Below are positions 9,664 through 20,385 of a DNA stretch of 64,000 nucleotides, one piece after another; position 1 is the stretch's first letter; every line of letters starts with the position of its first letter. Position numbers and translations under genes: made by a program. The notes beneath the pieces are model-generated. The model ran no database searches and was not told where the DNA came from. It worked only from the letters and a program-made list of their open reading frames with translations. The stretch lies in NCBI GenBank assembly GCA_963804495.1, contig CAWDQN010000014.1, positions 62,001 to 126,000 on the forward strand, given 5' to 3'. This DNA is from Rhodovastum sp963804495. Lineage in GTDB: Bacteria; Pseudomonadota; Alphaproteobacteria; Acetobacterales; Acetobacteraceae.

Positions 9664-11863
9664 CCGGCCTGCTGCCCGGACCTTTTTCGCGAATGGGGTC
9701 AAGGGGGCTACTGCCCCCTTGCGGGTCCAGGGCGGAGCCCTGGCCTTTCTTGCCTTGGTTGCTTACTATCTCTGTCACGTGGCGGCGGACGCGCGCCTGC
9801 AAGCTCCCTCCCCCACCCCGATCCTTTACGACCGCAACGGCACGTACCTGACCCAGGTCGGCCACGAAGCCGGGAACCGGATCGACTACGGCTACTGGAC
9901 CACCGCCCCCCCCGAGCGTGTGGTGCAAGCCACACTGGCGCTGGAAGACCGCCGGTTCTGGTGGCATCCCGGCGTCGATCCGCTCGCCGTGGTGCGCGCC
10001 GTTTTCCAGGGAGGCTCCGGCGCCTCCACCATCGCGATGCAGGTGGCGCGGATGCAGCATCCGCGCCCGCGCACCCTGTGGGCCAAGGCGGTAGAGGCCG
10101 GCACCGCGCTGGCGCTGGTGGCCCGCTACGGGCACCAAGCCGTGCTGGCCCAGTATCTGCGCCTGGCGCCGTATGGCGACTCCAGCCACGGCATCGGCCA
10201 TGCCGCGCGCTGGTATTTCGACCGTCCGGCCAGCGACCTCACCTGGGCCCAGGCCGCGCTGCTCGCCGCCGTGCCGCAGGCGCCCGCCCTGATGGCGCTG
10301 CGGCACCCCGCCGGGGCCGCGCGCGCGGCCCGCCGGGCGGCCGGGGCGCTGGCCACACTGGCGCGACAGAACCTGCTGTCGGCCGAGGAACTGGACCTCG
10401 CGCGTGCCGCGCTGACCCATCCGGTGTTTGCGGCGGCCCCGCACCGGCCCGCCGCCCTCCAGGTGGTGCTGCGGCTGGCGGACATGGCGCGCGCGGCCGA
10501 CACCCCGAACGACCCTGCAGACCCGCGCCTCCGAGCCACGCTGGACCTGACCCTGCAGACCGCGCTGGCCCAGCTTGCGGCGGCGCATCTGGCGGCGTGG
10601 CGACCCTCCGGCGCGCAGCAGGTCGCCGTCATGGCGGTCCGCCGCGACGGCAACGAGGTGCTGGCCTGCGTCACCTCGGCCGGCGATGACAGCCGGCCTG
10701 GCGGCGCCATCGACTTCAGCGCGGTCCAGCGCTCGCCGGGCAGCACGCTGAAGCCGTTCCTGTACGCGCGCGCCCTGGATCGCGGATTGATCCAGCCCGC
10801 CGAGGTGCTTGTTGACCTGCCTGAGGGCGCGCCCGGCATCAACAATGCCGACAACGCCTTCCTCGGACCGCTGCTGCCGCGCCAGGCGCTGGCCAATTCG
10901 CGCAACGTGCCGGCGGCGAACCTGCTGCGCCGGATCGGCCTGCAGGATGGGTTCACTACCCTGCGCGACCTCGGCCTGCACTCGCTGGACGGGCCGGCCG
11001 ACCGGTTCGGCCTGGCGATGGCGATCGGCGCGCTGCCGACCAGCCTACAGCGTCTGGTCGGCGCTTACGGCACCCTGGCCAACGACGGCCTGGAGGCACA
11101 GCTTGTCTGGCTGGAAGGTCAGCATCGCGGCGAGCCCCGCCGGCTGATCTCGGCCGATGCCGCGAGGCTGGTGACAAGGTTCCTCAGCGACCCGATGGCC
11201 CGCCTGCCCAGCTTCCCGCGCTACGGCGCCAGCGAATTCCCCTTCGCCGTGGCGCTGAAAACCGGCACCTCGCAAGGCTACCGCGACGCCTGGACGCTGG
11301 CCTGGTCGCATGAATATCTGGTGGGTGTCTGGGTCGGGCGCGCCGATGCCGGGCCGATGACGCAACTCAGCGGCGCCCGCGCCGCTGGACGGCTGGCGCA
11401 GGCGGTGTTGCTGCATCTGCATGGCGCCAACCGCACCGATCTGCTGGCCGGCGACTTCCCCGCCCCGCCGGGACGGGAACCGGCCGAGCTGTGCACCGAC
11501 ACCGGCGCGCGCGCGGCGGCGGCCTGCGCTGGACGGCTGACCGAATGGGTCAGGCCGGGCGAGGCTCTGGGCAGGTATCCCCCGCCGCCGGTGGTGCCGC
11601 GTCTGTCCATCGTGTCGCCAGCGCCGGACGCCCATCTGTGGCGCAATCCCGAGGCCCCGCCATCGCTCGACCGGCTGGTCCTGCGCGCCAGCAGCGAGCC
11701 GAAGGTGGCGCAGATCGTCTGGCTGGTGGATGGCCGGCCGGTGGCGGTGGCCGCGCCGGATACGCCAGTTTACTGGAAGTTGACACCCGGCCGCCACCGT
11801 TTCCAGATAAGACTCCCGCTGCAGGCAGATATGTCGCGCCCGGTCACCGTGGTTGTTGAGTAA
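9647..11863 (+). CDS. pbpC: Penicillin-binding protein 1C (bifunctional peptidoglycan synthase)
   Basis: This is a class A PBP of up to 738 residues, anchored in the inner membrane by one N-terminal segment. The GT51 transglycosylase motif EDRRFWWHPG is near residue 100. The transpeptidase has SPGSTLKPF (catalytic Ser near 366), SRN near 422 and KTGTS near 537. The C-terminal ~90 residues match the BiPBP_C domain that marks PBP1C. The longest reading starts at a TTG inside the 3' end of the macroglobulin gene. No better start lies close to the conserved region, and codons for roughly residues 17-35, including part of the membrane segment, come from a repeat hairpin unit (9700-9743). The exact start is therefore uncertain. 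Confidence 0.93.
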   Translation: MWWTGSRPAARTFFANGVKGATAPLRVQGGALAFLALVAYYLCHVAADARLQAPSPTPILYDRNGTYLTQVGHEAGNRIDYGYWTTAPPERVVQATLALEDRRFWWHPGVDPLAVVRAVFQGGSGASTIAMQVARMQHPRPRTLWAKAVEAGTALALVARYGHQAVLAQYLRLAPYGDSSHGIGHAARWYFDRPASDLTWAQAALLAAVPQAPALMALRHPAGAARAARRAAGALATLARQNLLSAEELDLARAALTHPVFAAAPHRPAALQVVLRLADMARAADTPNDPADPRLRATLDLTLQTALAQLAAAHLAAWRPSGAQQVAVMAVRRDGNEVLACVTSAGDDSRPGGAIDFSAVQRSPGSTLKPFLYARALDRGLIQPAEVLVDLPEGAPGINNADNAFLGPLLPRQALANSRNVPAANLLRRIGLQDGFTTLRDLGLHSLDGPADRFGLAMAIGALPTSLQRLVGAYGTLANDGLEAQLVWLEGQHRGEPRRLISADAARLVTRFLSDPMARLPSFPRYGASEFPFAVALKTGTSQGYRDAWTLAWSHEYLVGVWVGRADAGPMTQLSGARAAGRLAQAVLLHLHGANRTDLLAGDFPAPPGREPAELCTDTGARAAAACAGRLTEWVRPGEALGRYPPPPVVPRLSIVSPAPDAHLWRNPEAPPSLDRLVLRASSEPKVAQIVWLVDGRPVAVAAPDTPVYWKLTPGRHRFQIRLPLQADMSRPVTVVVE
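9696..9752. repeat. Two-hairpin repeat unit between the macroglobulin gene and pbpC
   Basis: Hairpin A pairs CAAGGGGGC (9700-9708) with GCCCCCTTG (9713-9721). Hairpin B pairs CCAGGGC (9727-9733) with GCCCTGG (9737-9743). The A-then-B order with a GGGTCCAGG junction is the same as in the copies near 27.3, 34.9 and 59.7 kb. This copy overlaps the apparent 5' codons of pbpC. Confidence 0.7.
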
Positions 11864-11951
11864 CGCGGTGATCGAATAAGGGGATCGAGCAGGAGAGTTC
11901 ATTGCACGTGATATGAACGGCAGGTTATGCTCTGCGCAAGCGCCGGCCTGT

Positions 11952-11967
11952 CCCCGGTCCACCGGGG
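11952..11967. terminator. Short GC hairpin between pbpC and the kinase
   Basis: CCCCGG (11952-11957) pairs with CCGGGG (11962-11967) across a TCCA loop in the 149-bp gap. No T-run follows, so a terminator role for pbpC is only possible. Confidence 0.3.
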
Positions 11968-12012
11968 CATTCGATCCGGCCGTCACGAAACTGGACTGCA
12001 GGGAGAAAACGA

Positions 12013-13779
12013 ATGGTCGCCCGGAAAGTCGGATTTTCCGACATGGTGGCGTTTGACCCCGAGGCCGGCACAATCGCCTTCCTCGGCCTCCGCGTTCTGC
12101 TGGTGCAGGCGCAGGCCATGGGCGCGCTCCGCAAAGAGCTGATCGACACCCTCGGCACTGAGATCGCCAAGGTGATCCTGACGCGGTTCGGCTACAGCTG
12201 CGGCTGGGAGGATGCCACCCATTTGCGCCGCCAGGACCCGGACTCCGACCCGGTCGATTTCGTCCGCGAAGGGCCGCGTCTGCACATGGCCGAAGGGGTG
12301 GCGCGCGTCACCACCCGCGAAGTGGGATTCGACCCAATGACCGGCACCTATACGATGACCGGGAATTGGGCGATGTCGTACGAGGCCGAACAGCATGTCC
12401 GGCTGTTCGGCACCGCGGCCGAGCCGGTGTGCTGGACGCTTGCCGGCTATGCCTCGGGGTTCTCCTCGGTCGCGTTCAAGACGCCGATGATCTGCATCGA
12501 AGATGCCTGCGTCGGCCGTGGCGATCCGGTCTGCGCCTGGCGGCTGATGCCGTCGTCCGCCTGCGGGCCGGAGCACCAGGACAAGCGCCGCCTGTTCGGG
12601 CCCCTGAATTTGCAGGAACAGCTCGACCTGCTGGAGCGCAAGGTCGCGGCGCGGACCGTGGCCCTGTCGGCATCGGAGGCCCGCTACCGCGATCTGGTTG
12701 ACAACCTGCCCGAAATCATCTTCAGCCTGGACCCGGAAGCACGGCTCGAGCACCTCAATCTCGCCGGACGCGAGCGCCTGGGTCTCGATCCCGGAGAATC
12801 CGCAGTGCCGCTGGCCGACGTGGCAACGCCGGCACATCGGCCCCGGCTCAGCAGGGTGCTGCGGCAGATCGCCGACAGCCGCAGCGAAGGCCGGGTGGAG
12901 GTGGTGCTGCGCTCGCGCGACGGGCCGGCGATGGCCGCGCAGATACAGATCCGCCCGGTCTACGATGGCGAAACGCTGACCGGGTTCCACGGCCTCGCCA
13001 TCGACATCTCGGCGCGTCAGGCCCGCGAGAAGCGGCTGGCCGAAGATGCCGACACGCTGAAGTCGCAACTGGCGACCGCCACCCGCCTCGCCGGGCTCGG
13101 CCAGTTCGTCTCGGGCCTGGCGCATGAGATCAACAACCCGATGGGGCTGATTTCCGGCTACGCCGAGGACATGCTCGAACGTCTTGACCACATCCCCGAC
13201 CAGCCGGCGTTGCGGCCGATCCGCACCGGGCTGCGGACCATCCAAGAGCAGGCGTATCGCTGCAAATACATCACTCAGAACGTGCTTTCCTTCGCCCACG
13301 AGCAGACGGTCACGCTTGAGATCACCGATGTCGGCGCGTTGGTTCGCGAAAAGGCCGCTTTCTTCTGCGCGCGCAGCAGCGTCCAGGGTATCGAAGTAGG
13401 GCTTGATCTCGACGAGCCTCTGCCGCCCATTCGGACCAATCCGATTCTGCTTGGCCAGGTGCTGCTGAACCTGCTGAAAAATGCAGCCGATGCCATGGCC
13501 GGGTGCGGCAGGCTGGAGGTCGCCGCCCGGCTGCATCGCGGGCGGTTGCGCATCGAGGTGGCGGATTCCGGGCCCGGCCTGCCGACCGCGGCGATGGAGA
13601 AATGCTTCGATCCGCTCTTCACCACCAAAGCGCCCGATCAGGGCAGCGGACTGGGATTGTCGATCTGCTACGGCATCGTGCGCTCGCTCGACGGCAGCAT
13701 CACCTGCGGCAACCGAAGGACCGGCGGCGCCTGGTTCCGGGTATCGCTGCCGCTGCATCTGCGCGAGCCGGCGGCGTGA
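12013..13779 (+). CDS. Cytoplasmic V4R/PAS sensor histidine kinase
   Basis: The 588-residue protein starts at an ATG preceded by AGGGAGAAAACG. Residues ~5-200 resemble the XylR_N/V4R small-molecule sensor module (FEGDPMTG-like stretch, Cys-containing VGRGDPVCAWRL). A PAS domain follows (~220-330; ARYRDLVDNLPEIIFSLDP). The HisKA box GLAHEINNP puts the phospho-His near residue 371. The ATPase domain has N (LLNLLKNAADA), G1 (DSGPGLP) and G2 (GSGLGLS) boxes and is NtrB/AtoS-like. There is no membrane segment. The natural target is probably the response regulator whose first ~32 codons survive immediately downstream, so the pathway looks broken here. The V4R ligand is unknown; aromatic compounds and tetrapyrroles are both known for this fold. 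Confidence 0.9.
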   Translation: MVARKVGFSDMVAFDPEAGTIAFLGLRVLLVQAQAMGALRKELIDTLGTEIAKVILTRFGYSCGWEDATHLRRQDPDSDPVDFVREGPRLHMAEGVARVTTREVGFDPMTGTYTMTGNWAMSYEAEQHVRLFGTAAEPVCWTLAGYASGFSSVAFKTPMICIEDACVGRGDPVCAWRLMPSSACGPEHQDKRRLFGPLNLQEQLDLLERKVAARTVALSASEARYRDLVDNLPEIIFSLDPEARLEHLNLAGRERLGLDPGESAVPLADVATPAHRPRLSRVLRQIADSRSEGRVEVVLRSRDGPAMAAQIQIRPVYDGETLTGFHGLAIDISARQAREKRLAEDADTLKSQLATATRLAGLGQFVSGLAHEINNPMGLISGYAEDMLERLDHIPDQPALRPIRTGLRTIQEQAYRCKYITQNVLSFAHEQTVTLEITDVGALVREKAAFFCARSSVQGIEVGLDLDEPLPPIRTNPILLGQVLLNLLKNAADAMAGCGRLEVAARLHRGRLRIEVADSGPGLPTAAMEKCFDPLFTTKAPDQGSGLGLSICYGIVRSLDGSITCGNRRTGGAWFRVSLPLHLREPAA

Positions 13780-13791
13780 CGGCGGGCGAGC

Positions 13792-13887
13792 CGGCTGCCG
13801 ATCGTCGATGACGAGCCGCACTACCGCGACTTGCTGGAGCGGCTGAAACCGCTCGTGTTTGAACGCCGGATCGCGTCCGAGTTACTT
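13792..13887 (+). pseudogene. Truncated response-regulator receiver domain
   Basis: Directly after the kinase stop, one frame reads RLPIVDDEPHYRDLLERLKP and continues about a dozen residues. This is the first beta strand, acidic pair (DDE) and first helix of a receiver domain. It then runs into unrelated sequence at about 13887, before the phospho-acceptor Asp. No output domain is found. It is inferred to be the remnant of the cognate regulator of the upstream kinase, removed by a deletion or rearrangement. Confidence 0.65.
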
Positions 13888-14330
13888 GGCGGTCAGAATC
13901 TCGCCCTGCCCGACGCCTTCACCGCTCCCTCGATGATCCACCAGTTCACTTCGATCTGCTCGGGCGATCCATCGTCCTGCAAAAAGGTTCCACAGCCCGA
14001 TGCCGCGGTCGCGGACTGATCGCAGTGCGGCCGCATCGGTGATCGAACCCGGGGCCGGTATAGGAATCGGCGCGCTTGGCCATTGCGGCGCCCTCCCGCA
14101 ACGCAAGCGAAATCACCACCGCGTGGGGAGTAATATTGGCCATGCGCAGCGGTCGCAGCGCCTCGACCACGGCAACGACATTGCTTGCATTGCCATTTCT
14201 AATCGAGAACGACTTGACGGCAGGCGGTGCCGGACTATGCTTACGTAATGGTCAGGCTTGACATCGCGGCGGGTCATGACCAACCCGAGTTCGGACAACC
14301 GGCACTTCGCGCAGATCCTGGCGTCGAAGT
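13888..14330. other. Degenerate, unassigned sequence
   Basis: On the minus strand, coding-like stretches occur in different frames. One contains SNVVAVVEALRPLRMANI and continues to about 14041; another ends near 13884. No single frame spans the region and no family is recognised. It looks like decayed coding DNA, possibly the 3' part of the gene that begins with the KDADP repeat. Confidence 0.35.
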
Positions 14331-14508
14331 GGTCGGCGTCCTTCCCGGGGTCGGCGTCCTTCCTGGGGTCGGCGTCCTTCCTGGGGTCGGCGTCCTTCCT
14401 GGGGTCGGCGTCCTTCCCGGCGTCGGCGGACTGCGCATGGCCCGCCCAGGGAACGGCGAGCGCCATGACGGCGGCCGCAGCCGCGGCAACTCTGCTTGCT
14501 TTCTCATT
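14240..14508 (-). pseudogene. Possible small secreted KDADP-repeat protein with frameshifted start
   Basis: On the minus strand GGGAGGAAAAAA precedes an ATG at 14508, but that frame is not signal-like. One base added to the following A-run would join MRK to ASRVAAAAAAVMALAV and an AHAQ-like cleavage site, then the KDADP repeats and an ICAKC motif. This would be a clean signal peptide directly behind a strong ribosome site, so a one-base lesion is inferred. The function is unknown, and the 3' end merges into degenerate sequence, so the end coordinate is approximate. Confidence 0.35.
14332..14428. repeat. 18-bp tandem repeat, about 5.4 copies
   Basis: The unit GTCGGCGTCCTTCCTGGG is repeated with an 18-bp period; first and last full copies carry C for T at one position. 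Read on the minus strand in one frame it encodes the hexapeptide KDADPR/G. It is a direct tandem array without spacers, so it is not CRISPR. Confidence 0.9.
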
Positions 14509-14639
14509 TTTTTCCTCCCGCAGAGCCGGTGTCTCGGAGCTGGCGTTGGATGCTCCGTGATGCGGATCGTTAGTAAGCCGTATCGGAAAGGAAGTCGGCG
14601 TCCAGATTCGCGACGTTGCCGTTCGGGTCGCTCGAACCG

Positions 14640-14685
14640 AGGCAAGGAAGGCCAGGGGCCTCTGGGTCCCGGGCCTTCCTTGCCT
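14640..14685. terminator. Hairpin with 14-bp arms upstream of livH
   Basis: AGGCAAGGAAGGCC (14640-14653) pairs perfectly with GGCCTTCCTTGCCT (14672-14685). It resembles hairpin B of the repeat family seen elsewhere in the window. It lies in the livH leader; whether it terminates or attenuates transcription is not shown. Confidence 0.45.
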
Positions 14686-14791
14686 CCGCCCACAGGCTTG
14701 CGCCCGGCGCAACCCCGTGCTTCGGTGCGCGCAGGGATCGGACCGACACGGAACGGCCCCACTTGCGGCAACAACGGTCAGGGAGCCCCCT

Positions 14792-15706
<915 letters not shown>

Positions 15707-15708
15707 GC

Positions 15709-16991
15709 ATGCCGGCACGCACGGGCGTCGCCGCCGGGCTGCGCGACGCATTCATCTCCGCCCTGGTGGCGCTCGGCCTGTTCGGGGCGATGATCGGCCT
15801 GAAGACGGAAGTGGGCCCCACCAGCCTGGTGCTTGTCCCGCGCCCCTGGGCGGTGGCGATCGTGGTCGGCGTCGTGTTCGCCGGCCGCCTAGCCTTGCTG
15901 GCATGGCGCGGCTGGCGGCCGGCCGGAACTCCCTCGCCTCGCCGCCTCGTCGCGGCGGGCGGCCATCTCGGGCGCTTCGTCGCCCCATTGCTGCTGCTGT
16001 TCGCGCTGTCCCTGCCCTTCTACGGCGGGCGCTACTGGCTCGACCTCGGCATTCTTGTGCTGACCTATGTCATGCTGGGCTGGGGGCTCAACATCGTGGT
16101 CGGCCTGGCCGGACTGCTCGACCTCGGCTACGTCGCCTTCTACGCGGTCGGCGCCTATTCCTACGCGCTGATCGCGCAGACCTTCGGGCTGGGCTTCTGG
16201 ACCTGCCTGCCGCTCGCCGGCGTGTTCGCGGCCTGCTGGGGGATCATTCTCGGCTTCCCGGTGTTGCGCCTGCGCGGCGACTATCTGGCCATCGTCACCC
16301 TCGCCTTCGGCGAGATCATCCGCATCGTGCTGCTCAACTGGGTCTCGCTCACCAACGGTCCGAACGGCATCTCCGGTATCCCCCGTCCGACACTATTCGG
16401 CCTGACATTCTCCATGGCCGGTGGGCCGGGAACGGTCTCCGATTTCTTCGGGGTGGAACCGGACATCAGCCAACGCGTCATTTTCTTGTATTACGTCATC
16501 CTCGGCCTGGCATTGCTCACCAACTGGGTGTCGCTGCGGCTGCGCCGCCTGCCGCTCGGCCGTGCCTGGGAGGCGCTGCGCGAGGACGAAGTGGCCTGCC
16601 GGGCGCTCGGCATCAACGTCACCACCACCAAGCTCACCGCCTTCGCCATGGGCGCCTGTTTCGGTGGCTTTGCCGGCGCGTTTTTCGCCACCCGCCAGGC
16701 CTTCATCAGCCCCGAGAGCTTCACCTTCATGGAAAGTGCCACGGTGCTGGCCATCGTCGTGCTGGGCGGACTCGGCAGCCAGCTCGGCGTGGCGCTGGCG
16801 GCCCTGGTCATGATCGGCGGGTCGGAGATATTCCGTGACCTCGCCGAATACCGGATGCTGATATTCGGCGGCGCCCTGGTGCTGATGATGATCCTCCGCC
16901 CGCGCGGCCTGGTGTCCGGCCGAACCCCGTCGGTGTCGCTCGGGTCGTCACGACAAATATCCGCCGACCTGATCGCCCAGGGGCGCGGCTG

Positions 16992-16992
<1 letters not shown>
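15709..16992 (+). CDS. livM: Branched-chain amino acid ABC transporter permease LivM
   Basis: This is the second permease subunit, 427 residues with about ten hydrophobic segments. Typical LivM signatures are GLNIVVGLAGLLDLGYVAFY and, in the loop coupling to the ATPases, EDEVACRALGINVTTTKL. An N-terminal extension of about 100 residues precedes the conserved core, as in the long LivM subgroup. The ATG lies 2 nt after the livH stop and the stop overlaps the livG start, indicating one transcript. Confidence 0.94.
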
Positions 16993-17839
<847 letters not shown>

Positions 17840-17843
<4 letters not shown>

Positions 17844-18559
17844 GCGCGCTGCTGCGCCTGTCCGGCGTCACTGCGTTCTACGGCGCCATCCAGGCCCTGA
17901 AGGGCGTCGATCTCGATGTGCGGGAAGGCGAGATCGTCACCCTGATCGGCGCCAACGGGGCCGGCAAATCAACCCTGATGATGACCATCTGCGGCAACCC
18001 GCGCGCCCGCGACGGGTTCATCCGCTACGACGGCCGGGACATAACCCGGCTGCCGACGCATGAGATCATGCGCCTGGGCCTCGCGCAGTCGCCGGAAGGG
18101 CGGCGAATTTTCCCGCGCATGACGGTGCATGAAAACCTGCTGATGGGTGCGCACGGCCGCGACTCGGTAGAGGCCGAACAAACGATGGAGCAGGTCTTTT
18201 CTCTGTTTCCCCGCCTGAAGGAGCGGCTGGCCCAGCGTGGCGGCACCCTGTCGGGCGGCGAGCAGCAAATGCTGGCGATCGCCCGCGCGCTGATGAGCCG
18301 GCCTCGGCTGCTGCTGCTGGACGAACCCTCACTGGGCCTTGCGCCGCTGGTGGTGCGGCAAATTTTCGGCGCGATCCGGGATTTGAACCGGCAGACCGGG
18401 CTCACTGTTCTTCTCGTCGAGCAGAACGCATTCCAGGCGCTGCGGTTGGCGCATCGGGGATATGTGCTGGTGAACGGCTCGATCACCATGGCGGGGACAG
18501 GAGCCGATCTGCTGGCCCGGCCGGAGATCAGGGCGGCCTATCTTGAAGGCGGACACTGA
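17840..18559 (+). CDS. livF: Branched-chain amino acid ABC transporter ATP-binding protein LivF
   Basis: This second ATPase has 239 residues, with Walker A GANGAGKST, signature LSGGEQQMLAIARAL, Walker B LLLLDEPSLGL and LVEQNAFQAL with the LivF-typical Gln in the switch region. It closes the operon. An IS remnant begins immediately at its 3' end, so the binding-protein gene may have been lost or may lie elsewhere. Confidence 0.95.
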
Positions 18560-18734
18560 GCGATCGACGCTGACGCCGCTCGATGCCGGCGCGTTGGTCG
18601 GCGGGTTCGACAACGGTGACGACACGCCGTTCGTCGCGACTGCGGCCTTGTCGTGGTTGCGTGCGCCGTCCAGCGCGATGCTGTTTTTCATCGAGACCGG
18701 CAACGACAGCTGGCGCTTCAGGCACCGTGCCTGA
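18560..18734 (+). pseudogene. IstB-like (IS21 family) 3' remnant
   Basis: The short frame ends DTPFVATAALSWL...IETGNDSWRFRHRA. This resembles the C-terminus of IstB ATPases (DPVVATALLDRLLH...GDSYRLR). Only ~60 residues remain; the Walker motifs and istA are absent. The assignment rests on a recalled motif pattern and the neighbouring gene, so it is moderate. Confidence 0.45.
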
Positions 18735-18783
18735 GCTGTCCAGCATGTCTTCTATGTCGTGACGTCACGGTTCGGAGTGGGCC

Positions 18784-19095
18784 ATGCGGCGCAAGCCGAT
18801 CGGCGACAAGCCGATGACCGACGCCGAACGCCAGGCCCGTTGCCGGGCTGCCCGCGCCGCCGGCAAGCCCATCATCCGCATCCGCCGTCCGGCCGACCTC
18901 AGCAGCCGCGCCCAGCGCTGGCGTGATGCCGTCGCCGAACTGGCGACGCTGCGGGCCCGATACGCCGCCTGGCTCGAAGCCCTGCCGCCCAACCTGCTGG
19001 ACAGTGCGACCGCCGAGGCATTGCAGGCCATCTGCGACCTCGACCTCTCCGACCTCCAAGCCGTTATCCCGCCCCGTGGCTTCGGCAGGGACTGA
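18784..19095 (+). CDS. Small hypothetical protein of an IS21-type remnant
   Basis: The 103-residue basic protein begins MRRKPIGDKPMTDAERQARC and ends PPRGFGRD. Proteins of this kind are often found beside IS21-type istA/istB genes in Alphaproteobacteria; this is recalled, not searched. It follows the IstB-like fragment by 49 bp in the same direction. The function is unknown. Confidence 0.55.
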   Translation: MRRKPIGDKPMTDAERQARCRAARAAGKPIIRIRRPADLSSRAQRWRDAVAELATLRARYAAWLEALPPNLLDSATAEALQAICDLDLSDLQAVIPPRGFGRD

Positions 19096-19509
19096 CCAGG
19101 CGGCAACGACGCGGTCCCCCCGGTCAAAATTGGACGCCGATTGACAATGTTACACGAACTTCCACTGTCCTGGTCCAACCCCGTTGCCACCGACCCCAGG
19201 TTGCTGGCGGGTTTCCGGTCGAATGTGATACCCCTTGCGTAAGGCGCGCCAAAGTTCGTCATTGCGTCCGGTTTTCGCCCCCTCCGGGTCGACAGTTGCA
19301 GAAGCCCTTGCCTGGCAATAGCGTCTGCTTCGCCGCATAGAGCGCCCGGAACCTGCCATTCCGCTTCCGGTCGATGCCCGCCGGCAGAATTTGCCGGAAA
19401 CCGCCGCTCCGAGGTCTGCTGTTGCAGTAGGTGCGGTCGTCCATGAACCGAGCCGATCTGGCCGCTGTCTTCCCCAAGCGAGCCCGGCTCGCCCTCATTG
19501 GAAAGACGC
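19096..19509. other. Gap of about 410 bp without a recognised gene
   Basis: Short open frames exist on both strands but none has a convincing start, length or motif. The left end probably still belongs to the IS remnant. No terminator or operator was recognised. Confidence 0.4.
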
Positions 19510-20385
19510 TCAGCTCCCGGCGGTCAGCTTGTCCTGGGTTTTCGTGTCGAAGTCGCTGGCGTCGTGACGCTCGTGTAACTGGCTCGACGGCTCGCCCTGT
19601 ATGCGGTTCACCATGCGCCCGCGCTTGACGGCGGGCCGTTCACCGATCACTGCCGCCCATCGCTGCACGTTCGTGTAGGACAGCACGTCCAGGAACTCGG
19701 CGGCGCCGTATAGCCAGCCCTTCACCAGCCCGCCGTACCAGGGCCAGACCGCTATATCGGCGATCGTGTAGTCGGAACCCGCAAGATACTCGGTCTCGGC
19801 CAGGCGATGGTCGAGCACGTCGAGCTGGCGCTTCACCTCCATGGTGAACCGGTCGATGGGGTATTCCATCTTGGTCGGCGCATAGGCGTAGAAGTGGCCG
19901 AAGCCGCCGCCGAGGTAAGGGGCGCTGCCCATCTGCCAGAACAGCCAGGAGAGGCATTCGGCCCGCGCTGCGACCTCGGTCGGCAGGAAGGCCCCGAATT
20001 TCTCGGCCAGGTACACCAGGATCGCGCCGGATTCGAAGACCCGGATCGGCGTCGGGCCGCTACGGTCGACCATGGCCGGGATCTTGGAGTTTGGGTTGAT
20101 AGCCACGAAGCCGCCGCCGAACTGGTCCCCCTCCCCGATCCGGATGAGCCAAGCATCGTATTCTGCTCCGCGATGGCCGAGGGCCAAAAGCTCTTCGAGC
20201 ATCACCGTCACCTTCACGCCGTTCGGCGTGGCCAGGGAGTAGAGCTGGAGCGGGTGGCGGCCGACCGGGAGGTCCTTGTCGTGAATGGGGCCCGCGATCG
20301 GGCGGTTGATGTTGGCGAAGCGCCCGCCATTGGCCTTGTTCCAGGACCAGACCCTGGGCGGGGTGTATTCGGGTGGCGTGGTCAT
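19510..20385 (-). CDS. yghU: Glutathione S-transferase, YghU/Nu class
   Basis: This 291-residue cytosolic protein resembles E. coli YghU, a GST with disulfide-bond reductase activity. The N-terminal ~80 residues contain the YghU-type lead-in (WSWNKANGGRFANINRP) and thioredoxin fold (LYSLATPNGVKVTVMLEEL). NSKIPAMVD carries the cis-Pro and FESGAILVYLAE the glutathione gamma-Glu site. The helical C-domain contains YTIADIAVWPWY. It stands alone, with large gaps on both sides. Confidence 0.92.
   Translation of the reverse strand: MTTPPEYTPPRVWSWNKANGGRFANINRPIAGPIHDKDLPVGRHPLQLYSLATPNGVKVTVMLEELLALGHRGAEYDAWLIRIGEGDQFGGGFVAINPNSKIPAMVDRSGPTPIRVFESGAILVYLAEKFGAFLPTEVAARAECLSWLFWQMGSAPYLGGGFGHFYAYAPTKMEYPIDRFTMEVKRQLDVLDHRLAETEYLAGSDYTIADIAVWPWYGGLVKGWLYGAAEFLDVLSYTNVQRWAAVIGERPAVKRGRMVNRIQGEPSSQLHERHDASDFDTKTQDKLTAGS

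Noticed and set aside
5515..9702. 1395-codon minus-strand open frame inside the macroglobulin gene
   Set aside because: Antisense shadow of a conserved gene; the composition is low-complexity Arg/Gln/Gly/His.
14332..14428. Repeat array considered as CRISPR
   Set aside because: Units are contiguous 18-bp tandem copies with no spacers and no cas genes nearby.
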